From an uncultured beta proteobacterium (lineage in GTDB: Bacteria > Pseudomonadota > Gammaproteobacteria > Burkholderiales > Burkholderiaceae): DNA of 14,185 nucleotides. The notes below the pieces were generated by a model. That model saw nothing but the letters and a program-made list of their open reading frames with translations. It was not told where the DNA came from and searched no databases. The stretch covers positions 1 through 14,185 of the forward strand of contig CAJARE010000212.1 in assembly GCA_903944255.1 (NCBI GenBank), in the 5' to 3' direction. Shown in pieces: positions 7,061 to 14,185 of the stretch (position 1 is its first letter; the number at the start of each line of letters is the position of its first letter). Both the position numbers and the translations under genes were made by a program.

Positions 7061-7082
7061 TGGATGACCAATTGGTCATCCA
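7061..7082. repeat. Perfect 22-bp palindrome between atpE and atpF
   Basis: The half-site TGGATGACCAA (7061-7071) is followed directly by its exact reverse complement TTGGTCATCCA (7072-7082). In RNA it would form a hairpin of about nine pairs with an AAUU loop. It begins 11 nt after the atpE stop and ends about 20 nt before the atpF SD. No T-run follows, so it is not a standard intrinsic terminator. It may protect the upstream atpE message or reduce read-through, or it may be a protein-binding site. Confidence 0.8.
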
Positions 7083-7112
7083 ACCGTTCTCAACAATACT
7101 GAAAGGAATATC

Positions 7113-7583
7113 GTGAATCTGAACGCGACCCTATTCGCGCAAATGATCGTCTTTTTTGTCTTATGGTGGGTGGTTGCACGTTTTGTGTGGCCTCCATTGG
7201 TTAAGGCATTGGACGAGCGTTCAAGCAAAATTGCCGATGGTTTGGCTGCGGCCGAGCGTGGAAAAGAAGAATTAGCACTCGCAAATAATGCGGCTGAGCA
7301 AGAGCTCTCAAGGGCACGCCAAGAAGGTGTGCAGCGTGTAGCAGAGGCTGAAAAACGTGCGCAAATGTCTGCCGACGAAATTCGCACGAATGCACAAGCT
7401 GAAGCCGCGCGTATTATTTCTCAAGCAAAAGAAGATGCAGACCAGCAAGTTACTCGTGCACGCGAAGTGTTGCGCGCCGAAGTAGCTGTTTTAGCTGTTA
7501 AAGGCGCCGAGCAAATTTTGCGCCGGGAAGTTGATGCTAAAGCCCACGGCGCATTGCTTGATCAACTTAAGGCAGAGCTTTGA
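7113..7583 (+). CDS. atpF: ATP synthase Fo subunit b
   Basis: Subunit b is the peripheral stalk that holds F1 against rotation. One N-terminal membrane helix (about residues 6-26, ending in WWVVARFVWPPL) is followed by a long, highly charged, Ala/Glu/Arg-rich helical region with coiled-coil character to the C-terminus. The length of 156 residues equals that of E. coli. The start is GTG (7113-7115), chosen because AAAGGAA (7102-7108) lies four bases upstream and MNLNATLFAQ is the expected family N-terminus. The stop is one base before the atpH ATG. Confidence 0.97.
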   Translation: MNLNATLFAQMIVFFVLWWVVARFVWPPLVKALDERSSKIADGLAAAERGKEELALANNAAEQELSRARQEGVQRVAEAEKRAQMSADEIRTNAQAEAARIISQAKEDADQQVTRAREVLRAEVAVLAVKGAEQILRREVDAKAHGALLDQLKAEL

Positions 7584-7584
7584 T

Positions 7585-8121
7585 ATGGCTGAATTAGCCA
7601 CGATTGCACGCCCTTATGCTGAGGCACTTTTTCAAAGCGCTAAGTCTGCTGAGTTTGCCTCCATGTTGGAGCAACTCAATGAGTTAGCCCAGCTAGCTGC
7701 ATTACCAGAGATTGCTGGCTTGTCTAATAATCCAAAGGTTTCTGCGGATGATTTGACTAAGCTTCTCTCTGGCATGGTGAAGACAAAGCTAGATGGTAAA
7801 GTCTCGAGCTTTTTAAGTCTCGTGAATCAAAATCATCGTTTGGCAGCCGTGCCTGAAATTGCTTCTCAATTTGAAGCAATGAAGAACAAGAGCGAAGGTG
7901 CAGCAGAAGTAATGATTACTAGCGCATTTCCCATAGAGGGTTCTGCGCTAAATGATTTGTTGTCAAGTTTGAAGAAGCGCTTTGGGGGTAAAGAATTGCG
8001 CCCAACTATTCAAATTGATCCAGCGTTGATTGGCGGTGTTCGCATTCAAGTTGGTGATGAGGTAATGGATAGTTCAGTTAAAGCACGATTAGCTCAAATG
8101 CAAGCAAGTCTTGGCGCATAA
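7585..8121 (+). CDS. atpH: ATP synthase F1 subunit delta
   Basis: Delta links the b stalk to the top of the alpha3-beta3 head. The family start is MAELATIARPYAEALF, so ATG 7585 is correct; the open frame extends upstream to 7531 but those codons overlap atpF and lack family sequence. The delta/OSCP C-terminal signature begins at about residue 148 (LIGGVRIQVGDEVMDSSV). It is 178 residues long, against 177 in E. coli. The start lies one base after the atpF stop with only a distant AAGG (7569-7572), so coupled translation is likely. Confidence 0.97.
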   Translation: MAELATIARPYAEALFQSAKSAEFASMLEQLNELAQLAALPEIAGLSNNPKVSADDLTKLLSGMVKTKLDGKVSSFLSLVNQNHRLAAVPEIASQFEAMKNKSEGAAEVMITSAFPIEGSALNDLLSSLKKRFGGKELRPTIQIDPALIGGVRIQVGDEVMDSSVKARLAQMQASLGA

Positions 8122-8166
8122 GTTATCCCTATTAAGAACATACGAAATAAGACCCAGGAGTAAGTA

Positions 8167-9708
8167 ATGCAACTCAATCCTTCCGAGATCAGCGAGCTGA
8201 TCAAAAGCCGAATTAGCGAATTGGGTGTTGATACCCAATCACGCAACGAGGGCACTGTCATTTCAGTGACCGATGGTATTTGCCGCGTACATGGCTTATC
8301 TGGTGTGATGCAGGGCGAGATGTTGGAGTTCCCTAACAACACCATCGGCCTCGCTTTGAACCTTGAGCGCGATTCTGTTGGTGCCGTGGTATTGGGTGAG
8401 TACACCCATATCAAAGAAGGCGACCCAGTTAAATGTACAGGCCGTATTTTAGAGGTTCCAGTTGGTCCAGAGCTGCTCGGCCGAGTTGTAAATGCCCTTG
8501 GTCAGCCGATTGATGGCAAAGGCCCAATCAATACCAAGCTAACTGACTTTATTGAAAAAGTAGCTCCAGGCGTTATCGCACGACAATCTGTTAGTCAGCC
8601 ACTGCAAACGGGCTTAAAGGCGATTGATGCAATGGTTCCAATTGGACGTGGTCAGCGTGAGTTGATCATTGGCGATCGTCAAACTGGTAAGACCGCTGTT
8701 GCAGTTGATGCGATCATTAATCAAAAAGGTAAAGGCGTTTATTGCGTTTACGTTGCGATTGGTCAAAAAGCTTCTACGATTGCCAACGTTGTTCGTAAAC
8801 TCACTGAGTTGGGCGCGATGGAGTACACCGTAGTTGTTGCAGCCAGTGCTTCTGAGTCTGCAGCAATGCAGTACCTCTCTGCTTATGCAGGTTGCACTAT
8901 GGGCGAATACTTCCGCGATCGTGGTGAAGATGCTTTGATTGTTTATGATGACTTGACCAAGCAGGCCGTTGCTTATCGTCAAATTTCCTTGTTGCTCCGC
9001 CGCCCACCAGGCCGCGAAGCCTATCCTGGCGACGTGTTCTATCTCCACTCACGCTTGCTCGAGCGCGCTGCTCGTGTAAATGCAGAGTATGTAGAGAAGT
9101 TCACCAACGGCGCAGTAAAAGGTAAGACGGGCTCTTTGACAGCATTACCAATTATTGAAACTCAGGCTGGTGACGTTTCTGCATTCGTGCCAACCAACGT
9201 GATTTCGATTACCGATGGGCAAATCTTTTTAGAAACCGACTTGTTCAATGCGGGTGTGCGTCCTGCGATTAATGCCGGTATTTCTGTTTCGCGAGTTGGT
9301 GGTGCTGCACAAACTAAAGTAATTAAAAAATTGTCAGGCGGTATTCGTACCGACTTGGCACAGTATCGTGAATTGGCAGCATTTGCACAGTTTGCGTCTG
9401 ATCTTGATGATGCAACCCGCAAGCAACTTGAGCGCGGTAAGCGTGTTACAGAGTTGTGTAAGCAAGCACAGTACAAGCCTTTGCAGGTTTGGGAAATGGC
9501 CGTCTCACTTTATGCAATGAATAATGGTTACTTTGATGATCTTGAAGTAAAGCATGTATTGGCGTTTGAAAAAGGCTTGCAAGATCATTTGAAATCTAAA
9601 TACGCTGATTTAGTTGGGCGTATTGAAGAAACCAAAGATCTTAGCAAGGATGACGAGGCTGCTTTGCGTGCCGCTATTGAGGATTACAAGCGCTCAGCCT
9701 CTTTCTAA
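8167..9708 (+). CDS. atpA: ATP synthase F1 subunit alpha
   Basis: Alpha is the non-catalytic nucleotide-binding subunit of the F1 head. The P-loop GDRQTGKT is at residues 169-176 and the arginine finger is Arg376 in SVSRVGGAAQ; both have the same numbering as E. coli, and the length (513) is identical. The N-terminal LNPSEISELIKSRI helix that meets delta and the C-terminal helical domain are complete. The ATG at 8167 has AGGAG (8156-8160) six bases upstream. It is separated from atpH by 45 nt in which I see no hairpin. Confidence 0.99.
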   Translation: MQLNPSEISELIKSRISELGVDTQSRNEGTVISVTDGICRVHGLSGVMQGEMLEFPNNTIGLALNLERDSVGAVVLGEYTHIKEGDPVKCTGRILEVPVGPELLGRVVNALGQPIDGKGPINTKLTDFIEKVAPGVIARQSVSQPLQTGLKAIDAMVPIGRGQRELIIGDRQTGKTAVAVDAIINQKGKGVYCVYVAIGQKASTIANVVRKLTELGAMEYTVVVAASASESAAMQYLSAYAGCTMGEYFRDRGEDALIVYDDLTKQAVAYRQISLLLRRPPGREAYPGDVFYLHSRLLERAARVNAEYVEKFTNGAVKGKTGSLTALPIIETQAGDVSAFVPTNVISITDGQIFLETDLFNAGVRPAINAGISVSRVGGAAQTKVIKKLSGGIRTDLAQYRELAAFAQFASDLDDATRKQLERGKRVTELCKQAQYKPLQVWEMAVSLYAMNNGYFDDLEVKHVLAFEKGLQDHLKSKYADLVGRIEETKDLSKDDEAALRAAIEDYKRSASF

Positions 9709-9725
9709 GAGGGCTCGCATACATC

Positions 9726-10595
9726 ATGGCAAGCACAAAAGAGATACGATCAAAGATCAAGAGCGTGCAAAACACGCGCAAGATCACGAAGGCAATGGAA
9801 ATGGTCGCCGCATCCAAGATGCGCCGCGCCCAGGAGCGCATGCGTAATGCGCGCCCATATGCTGAAAAAATTCGTGAAATTGTTGCCAATCTTTCTAAAG
9901 CTAATCCAGAGTTTCGCCCTGCTTATATGGCAACTCGTGAAGTCAAGAAGGCCGGCACCATTTTGGTTACAACAGATAAAGGCTTGTGCGGCGGTTTAAA
10001 TACCAACGTCTTGCGTTTGGTTGCTAACCAAGTGCGCGATATGCAGGAAAAAAATGTTGAAATTGTCTATACCGCAATTGGTTCAAAAGGTCTGCAGTTT
10101 TTGAATCGCTCAAAAGCAAAACTCATTTCTCAAACCATCCAAATTGGTGATACGCCGCATTTGGATATTTTGATTGGCGCGATTACTGCCCAGTTAGAGG
10201 CGTTTGAGCGCGGTGAGATTGATGCGGTTTATTTGGCATACACCCGCTTTGTAAATGCAATGAAACAAGAGCCTGTTTTGGAGAAGCTTTTACCTTTGGA
10301 GCCAGCCGATCTGACTTCTGAAGATAAATCAGGACCATCTTGGGATTACATTTACGAACCTGACGCTGAGTCCATCTTGAATGGCTTATTAAAGCGTTAT
10401 GTTGAAGCAATGATTTATCAAGCCGTTGCCGAAAACATGGCTTCTGAGCAATCTGCTCGCATGGTCTCAATGAAGGCCGCTTCAGATAACGCGAAGAATG
10501 TGATTGGTGAATTGCAATTGGATTACAACAAAACACGACAAGCTGCTATTACCAAAGAGTTGTCTGAAATTGTTGGTGGAGCGGCTGCTGTTTAA
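9726..10595 (+). CDS. atpG: ATP synthase F1 subunit gamma
   Basis: Gamma is the rotor shaft running through the alpha3-beta3 head to the c-ring. The N-terminal coiled-coil helix (STKEIRSKIKSVQNTRKITKAMEMVAASKM) and the C-terminal one (ending near KELSEIVGGAAAV) flank a Rossmann-like middle with TTDKGLCGGLN (about 82-92). It has 289 residues, against 287 in E. coli. The ATG follows atpA by 17 nt; the only SD-like stretch is AGAGGG (9708-9713), twelve bases away, so initiation looks weak or coupled. Confidence 0.98.
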   Translation: MASTKEIRSKIKSVQNTRKITKAMEMVAASKMRRAQERMRNARPYAEKIREIVANLSKANPEFRPAYMATREVKKAGTILVTTDKGLCGGLNTNVLRLVANQVRDMQEKNVEIVYTAIGSKGLQFLNRSKAKLISQTIQIGDTPHLDILIGAITAQLEAFERGEIDAVYLAYTRFVNAMKQEPVLEKLLPLEPADLTSEDKSGPSWDYIYEPDAESILNGLLKRYVEAMIYQAVAENMASEQSARMVSMKAASDNAKNVIGELQLDYNKTRQAAITKELSEIVGGAAAV

Positions 10596-10650
10596 GCGGT
10601 CAGCATTTAGGAATACGACAGAATTCAGGAATTAAAAGCGGAGAAATGCG

Positions 10651-12051
10651 ATGAGTAACGGAAATATCGTGCAATGTATCGGTCCAGTGGTGGACATTCA
10701 GTTCCCACGTGACAAAATGCCAAGCATCTATGATGCGCTGACATTAGTTGATAGTGGCGAAAAGTCATTTGCTGAAAAAGGCTTGACCTTTGAAGTTCAG
10801 CAACAAATCGGTGACGGCGTAGTGCGCGCAATTGCCATGGGTGCAAGCGATGGTTTGCGCCGCGGCATGGAAGTGAAGTCTACTGGCAAGCCAATTTCTG
10901 TTCCGGTCGGTCCAGCTACTCTTGGCCGCATCATGGACGTTTTGGGTCGCCCAATTGATGACGCGGGTCCGATTGCCACCGAAGAGCGTCGCGCTATTCA
11001 CCAGCCAGCCCCAAAGTTTGACGAACTCTCGCCTTCGGTTGACTTGCTCGAAACCGGCATTAAGGTTATTGACCTAGTTTGCCCATTTGCTAAGGGCGGT
11101 AAGGTTGGCTTGTTCGGCGGTGCGGGTGTTGGTAAGACCGTGAACATGATGGAATTGATTAACAACATTGCCAAGCAACATGCCGGTTTGTCGGTGTTTG
11201 CTGGGGTTGGTGAGCGTACTCGTGAGGGTAACGACTTCTATCACGAGATGAAAGAATCAAACGTTGTCGATAAAGTGGCAATGGTATTTGGTCAGATGAA
11301 TGAGCCTCCAGGTAACCGTTTACGTGTTGCATTGACAGGCTTGACAATGGCCGAAGCATTCCGCGACGAAGGCCGTGATATTTTGTTCTTCGTTGATAAC
11401 ATCTATCGTTATACATTGGCCGGTACCGAAGTTTCCGCCTTGCTTGGACGTATGCCTTCTGCTGTGGGTTATCAGCCTACTTTGGCTGAGGAGATGGGCA
11501 AGCTGCAAGAGCGTATTACTTCTACGAAGACGGGCTCTGTTACCTCTATTCAGGCCGTTTATGTTCCTGCGGATGACTTGACTGATCCATCACCAGCGAC
11601 AACCTTTTTGCACCTAGACTCCACTGTTGTGTTGTCACGTGATATTGCTGCTTTGGGTATTTACCCAGCGGTTGATCCACTGGACTCCACCAGCCGTCAG
11701 CTTGATCCACAAGTAGTTGGACAAGAGCACTATGACGTAGCTCGTGAAGTGCAGATGACTTTGCAGCGTTACAAAGAATTACGCGACATTATTGCAATTT
11801 TGGGTATGGATGAATTGTCACCAGAAGATAAGTTGGCCGTATCGCGCGCTCGTAAGATTCAGCGTTTCTTATCGCAGCCTTTCCACGTTGCTGAAGTATT
11901 TACTGGTTCACCAGGTAAATATGTGCCATTGAAAGAAACCATCCGCGGCTTCAAGATGATTTGTAGCGGTGAATTGGATCACTTGCCAGAGCAGGCGTTC
12001 TATATGGTGGGTTCAATTGATGAAGCCATCGAGAAAGCCAAGAAGCTCTAA
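10651..12051 (+). CDS. atpD: ATP synthase F1 subunit beta
   Basis: Beta holds the catalytic sites that make or split ATP. The P-loop GGAGVGKT is at residues 156-163, and the catalytic glutamate is Glu188 in GERTREGND (E. coli Glu181, offset seven). The hinge/lever segment reads DELSPED where E. coli has DELSEED. The length of 466 residues is close to the 460 of E. coli. The start follows GGAG (10640-10643) by seven bases. The 55-nt gap after atpG holds a second AGGA-type element but no terminator. Confidence 0.99.
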   Translation: MSNGNIVQCIGPVVDIQFPRDKMPSIYDALTLVDSGEKSFAEKGLTFEVQQQIGDGVVRAIAMGASDGLRRGMEVKSTGKPISVPVGPATLGRIMDVLGRPIDDAGPIATEERRAIHQPAPKFDELSPSVDLLETGIKVIDLVCPFAKGGKVGLFGGAGVGKTVNMMELINNIAKQHAGLSVFAGVGERTREGNDFYHEMKESNVVDKVAMVFGQMNEPPGNRLRVALTGLTMAEAFRDEGRDILFFVDNIYRYTLAGTEVSALLGRMPSAVGYQPTLAEEMGKLQERITSTKTGSVTSIQAVYVPADDLTDPSPATTFLHLDSTVVLSRDIAALGIYPAVDPLDSTSRQLDPQVVGQEHYDVAREVQMTLQRYKELRDIIAILGMDELSPEDKLAVSRARKIQRFLSQPFHVAEVFTGSPGKYVPLKETIRGFKMICSGELDHLPEQAFYMVGSIDEAIEKAKKL

Positions 12052-12071
12052 TCGAATTCATCTAGGAAATT

Positions 12072-12488
12072 ATGTCAAACATATTTGTAGACGTAGTGAG
12101 TGCTGAGCGGTCTATTTTTAGCGGGGAAGCTAAGTTTGTAGCTCTTCCAGGCGAAAGTGGCGAGCTTGGCATCTTGCATGGCCACACTCCATTAATTACA
12201 CGTATTCGTCCTGGTTCTGTCCGCATTGAAAAAGCAGATGGAGACGAAGAGTTTGTATTCGTTGCCGGGGGCTACCTAGAGGTTCAGCCAGACCGCGTCA
12301 CTGTATTGGCTGACACTGCCATTCGTGGGCATGATCTTGACGAGGCAAAAGCACTGGAGGCCAAAAAACGTGCAGAGGAAGCTATGCAAAATCGCGGTAC
12401 TGAATTTGATTTAGCATTAGCCCAATCTGAATTTGCAATGGCTGCAGCACAATTGGCCGCAATTGCTCGTTTCCGTCGTAAAAAATAA
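12072..12488 (+). CDS. atpC: ATP synthase F1 subunit epsilon
   Basis: Epsilon binds gamma and the c-ring and can inhibit ATP hydrolysis through its C-terminal helices. The N-terminal beta-sandwich is recognisable from SAERSIFSGEAKFVALPGESGELGI and HTPLITRIRPG; the C-terminal helical hairpin (about 90-138) is Ala/Glu-rich and ends in FRRKK. It has 138 residues, as is usual. AGGA (12064-12067) lies four bases before the ATG, and the gap from atpD is 20 nt. It closes the complete ATP synthase set. Confidence 0.98.
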   Translation: MSNIFVDVVSAERSIFSGEAKFVALPGESGELGILHGHTPLITRIRPGSVRIEKADGDEEFVFVAGGYLEVQPDRVTVLADTAIRGHDLDEAKALEAKKRAEEAMQNRGTEFDLALAQSEFAMAAAQLAAIARFRRKK

Positions 12489-12503
12489 TCCCCAGCTAAC
12501 TCA

Positions 12504-13616
12504 ATGCTCTTAAATGATCGGTTTTTAAAGTCCTGCTTGGGCGAGGCAGTTGATCAAACGCCGCTTTGGCTCATGCGTCAAGCCGGCCGATACCTCCCTG
12601 AATACAATGCCACACGAGCTAAAGCCGGAAGCTTTCTGGGGCTTGCAAAAAATCCAGCCTACGCAACTGAAGTAACCCTTCAGCCTTTAGATCGCTATCC
12701 ATTGGATGCAGCGATTTTGTTTTCTGATATTTTGACAATTCCTGATGCAATGGGATTGGGACTTAAATTTACTGTAGGCGAAGGTCCGAGCTTTGAGCGC
12801 CCTCTCCGCACTGAAGAGGCAGTTAGAAAATTACGTGTAGCTGATATGGATCAGTTGAAATACGTGTTTGATGCTGTTTCAGAGATTCGCAAAGCATTAA
12901 TACAAAATGGCAAGCAACGCGTTCCCCTGATTGGTTTTTCTGGAAGTCCATGGACATTGGCGTGCTACATGATTGATGGCTCTAGCTCAGATGATTTTCG
13001 TCATGCTAAAACCATGATGTTTAGTCGACCAGATTTGTTGCAATATATTTTGGATATCAACGCCCAATCAGTTGCTGCTTATTTAACGCAGCAGCTAAAT
13101 GCAGGCGCTCAAGCGCTCATGATTTTTGATACATGGGGCGGCATGTTGCCAGATGTCTGGTATCAAAAGATGTCTTTAGCATCTATGCAAAAAGTAATTA
13201 GTTTGTTGCCACGTGAGCATGAGGGACGAAAAGTTCCTATCATCATGTTTACAAAGGGTGGCGGCATTTGGTTGGACGATATGGCACAAGCTGGTGCAGA
13301 TGTTATTGCAATCGACTGGACCATGGCCCTTAGTCGTGCCCGTAAGCAATTGCTTGCCCTGAATAAGCCCTTAGCATTACAAGGCAATCTTGACCCGCTC
13401 ATTTTATTTTCTGCACCAAATAAGATAGCTCAGCAAGCCAAACTCCTCCTAGAAGACTTAGCAGGTGCCCCAGCCCTCAAGCCCGGCTTGCACCCCTTGG
13501 ATGGACATATCTTTAATTTGGGGCATGGGATCTCTCAATTTACCCCCCCTGAGCATGTAACTGTTCTGGCCGAAACGGTAATTAATCACTCTAAGGCTCT
13601 CAGGTCGAAGCCGTAA
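12504..13616 (+). CDS. hemE: Uroporphyrinogen III decarboxylase HemE
   Basis: HemE removes the four acetate carboxyls of uroporphyrinogen III to give coproporphyrinogen III on the route to heme; it is cytoplasmic and needs no cofactor. The first signature WLMRQAGRYLPEY is at residues 22-34, with the substrate-binding Arg25 and Arg29. The catalytic aspartate is at about residue 75 (ILFSDIL). The second signature GFSGSPWTLACYM (144-156) includes Tyr155. A conserved His lies at about residue 341 in LGHGI. It has 370 residues, a little above the 354 of E. coli. It begins 15 nt after atpC without a clear SD, which suggests that it is the last gene of the atp transcript or is poorly initiated. Confidence 0.98.
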   Translation: MLLNDRFLKSCLGEAVDQTPLWLMRQAGRYLPEYNATRAKAGSFLGLAKNPAYATEVTLQPLDRYPLDAAILFSDILTIPDAMGLGLKFTVGEGPSFERPLRTEEAVRKLRVADMDQLKYVFDAVSEIRKALIQNGKQRVPLIGFSGSPWTLACYMIDGSSSDDFRHAKTMMFSRPDLLQYILDINAQSVAAYLTQQLNAGAQALMIFDTWGGMLPDVWYQKMSLASMQKVISLLPREHEGRKVPIIMFTKGGGIWLDDMAQAGADVIAIDWTMALSRARKQLLALNKPLALQGNLDPLILFSAPNKIAQQAKLLLEDLAGAPALKPGLHPLDGHIFNLGHGISQFTPPEHVTVLAETVINHSKALRSKP

Positions 13617-13658
13617 TGCTGAGTGCTTGCTAACTTAAATCACAGCAGTTGTAAAAAG

Positions 13659-13667
13659 TTATGCACA
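13659..13667 (+). promoter_or_regulatory. DnaA box TTATGCACA
   Basis: It matches the TTATNCACA consensus exactly. It sits on the hemE side of the AT-rich core, about 40 nt after the hemE stop, in the same orientation as the downstream box. Confidence 0.6.
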
Positions 13668-13736
13668 GTTAGTCTTGTAAATGATAATTCAGTGAGATTC
13701 GCAATAAATATCATAAAGAGCTTTCGAATAGCACAA

Positions 13737-13749
13737 TAAATCATTGATT
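13737..13749 (-). promoter_or_regulatory. IHF-like site
   Basis: Read on the - strand the sequence is AATCAATGATTTA, which fits the IHF consensus WATCARNNNNTTR at every fixed position. It lies between the outer DnaA boxes and next to the AT-only stretch, as in known DnaA-IHF regulatory elements. The consensus is short and loose, so chance matches in AT-rich DNA are common. Confidence 0.35.
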
Positions 13750-13833
13750 TTTATATATATTTTATAAAAAGCTCGAAAAGGGTGCAAAAAAGGATTGCTG
13801 GTAAATTTACTTATAAATCAGAACTATTCAATG

Positions 13834-13854
13834 ATATCCACAGACTTATCCACA
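13834..13854 (+). promoter_or_regulatory. Tandem DnaA boxes upstream of priA
   Basis: TTATCCACA (13846-13854) is a perfect high-affinity DnaA box. ATATCCACA (13834-13842) has one mismatch and lies three bases upstream in the same orientation, so the two could bind DnaA side by side. The perfect box ends 26 bases before the priA ATG, where binding could affect priA transcription or translation. Confidence 0.6.
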
Positions 13855-13880
13855 AGCTAAATAGAAAATTGAAGTAGAAA

Positions 13881-14185
13881 ATGCCCACCCCAAACGTGGT
13901 TCAGGTAGTCCTTGATAAGCCCTTAGCGCAGGGCTTTGATTACTTGTGGGACCCGCAAAAATTAGGCCAAGACCCTGCTATTGGACAAGTGCTTGAAGTC
14001 CCTTTTGGCCGTTCAAGTCTCATAGGGGTAGTTATAAAAGTGAGTGGCCACTCTGATTTTGATATCAATAAGCTAAAACAAGTCAAAGCAGTTGCTCCCT
14101 TGCCCCCCCTCGACTCTGCAACCTTAAGACTGATGAATTTTGCGAGCCAGTATTACATTCATGGGCTTGGAGAAACCATTGTGCC
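13881..14185 (+). CDS. priA: Primosomal protein N' (PriA helicase), 5' part
   Basis: PriA is the 3'-to-5' superfamily 2 helicase that recognises abandoned replication forks and starts reloading of the replisome. Only the first 101 codons are present; the frame stays open to the window end. They encode the N-terminal 3'-DNA-end-binding domain: VVLDKPLAQGFDYL (residues 9-22), VLEVPFGRSSLIGVVIKV (about 38-55), LKQVKAV, and ASQYYIHGLGETIVP at the end. This order matches the E. coli N-terminus (FDYL, VPFG, IGIVV, ADYYHHPIGDVL). The helicase and zinc-binding parts lie beyond the window. The SD is weak (GAAGTAGAAA just before ATG). It is downstream of the DnaA-box gap and is probably transcribed on its own. 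Confidence 0.93.
   Translation, partial: MPTPNVVQVVLDKPLAQGFDYLWDPQKLGQDPAIGQVLEVPFGRSSLIGVVIKVSGHSDFDINKLKQVKAVAPLPPLDSATLRLMNFASQYYIHGLGETIV

Larger units (their letters stand above)
13617..13880. promoter_or_regulatory. AT-rich hemE-priA gap with DnaA-box cluster
   Basis: This 264-nt gap has no gene. By counting, positions 13681-13860 are about 28% G+C, well below the flanking genes. It holds two perfect DnaA boxes on the + strand, a third with one mismatch placed next to one of them, an IHF-consensus match on the - strand, and an AT-only inverted repeat (TTTTTATA at 13748-13755, TATAAAAA at 13763-13770). I see no stem followed by a T-run that would terminate the hemE transcript, and no convincing -35/-10 pair for priA, although a priA promoter must lie here if priA is not read through. 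Confidence 0.65.

Noticed and set aside
7531..7584. Upstream extension of the atpH frame to an ATG at 7531
   Set aside because: It overlaps the end of atpF and the added residues lack delta-subunit character; the family N-terminus begins at MAELATIARPYAEAL, ATG 7585.
8614..9048. Long open frame on the - strand inside atpA (144 codons)
   Set aside because: It lies antisense to a complete, highly conserved gene; the translation has no recognisable domain and is explained by codon bias of atpA. The same holds for the other antisense frames in this window.
10706..10711. CACGTG cores in atpD (10706, 11636) and hemE (13210) as further parS sites
   Set aside because: Only the 6-bp core is present; the flanking arms TGTTT and AAACA are absent, so these are not parS.
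13468..13496. Second C-run cluster (G-quadruplex on the - strand) in the hemE 3' region
   Set aside because: Runs are 4, 3, 3 and 4 but one loop is eight bases, just outside the usual limit, and the codons are plain HemE sequence.
13718..13774. Inverted repeat GAGCTTT / AAAGCTC as a terminator for hemE
   Set aside because: The arms are only seven bases with a 43-nt AT-rich spacer and no T-run after the second arm; this is not a credible intrinsic terminator.

Overview
The window looks like a chromosomal, origin-proximal segment of a betaproteobacterium. The closest match I can suggest is a small-genome freshwater Burkholderiaceae such as Polynucleobacter; this rests on gene order, moderate G+C and protein character, not on a database search. 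Every gene I can support lies on the + strand. I see no tRNA, rRNA, CRISPR array, insertion sequence or prophage gene.

Layout. Positions 1-115 hold a short open tail of unknown origin and the leader of a TSUP (TauE/SafE) membrane permease (116-907), whose start is ambiguous. A 107-nt gap follows, with a perfect 16-bp parS that overlaps the likely -35 box of the next promoter. Then comes one long co-directional run: mnmG, rsmG, parA, parB, atpI, atpB, atpE, atpF, atpH, atpA, atpG, atpD, atpC and hemE. Gaps in this run are mostly below 65 nt, mnmG/rsmG overlap by ATGA, and atpF/atpH are one base apart. A 264-nt AT-rich gap (13617-13880) carries DnaA-box and IHF-like sequences, followed by the 5' end of priA, which runs off the window.

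How the genes work together. mnmG modifies tRNA wobble uridines and rsmG methylates 16S rRNA. ParA and ParB, with the two parS sites seen here (one intergenic, one inside mnmG), form the chromosome partition system. atpI-atpBEFHAGDC encodes a complete F1Fo ATP synthase (a, c, b, delta, alpha, gamma, beta, epsilon) plus its assembly factor, with a proton-type c subunit. HemE supplies coproporphyrinogen III for heme, and PriA restarts stalled replication forks.

The genes are ordinary housekeeping genes and I found no new enzymatic or defence system. The parts worth a second look are in the DNA between and within them: a parS overlapping a promoter, a second perfect parS hidden in the mnmG reading frame, a G-quadruplex motif at the rsmG/parA junction, a perfect 22-bp palindrome between atpE and atpF, a homopolymer-linked break at the TSUP start, and a DnaA/IHF/AT-rich cluster upstream of priA.
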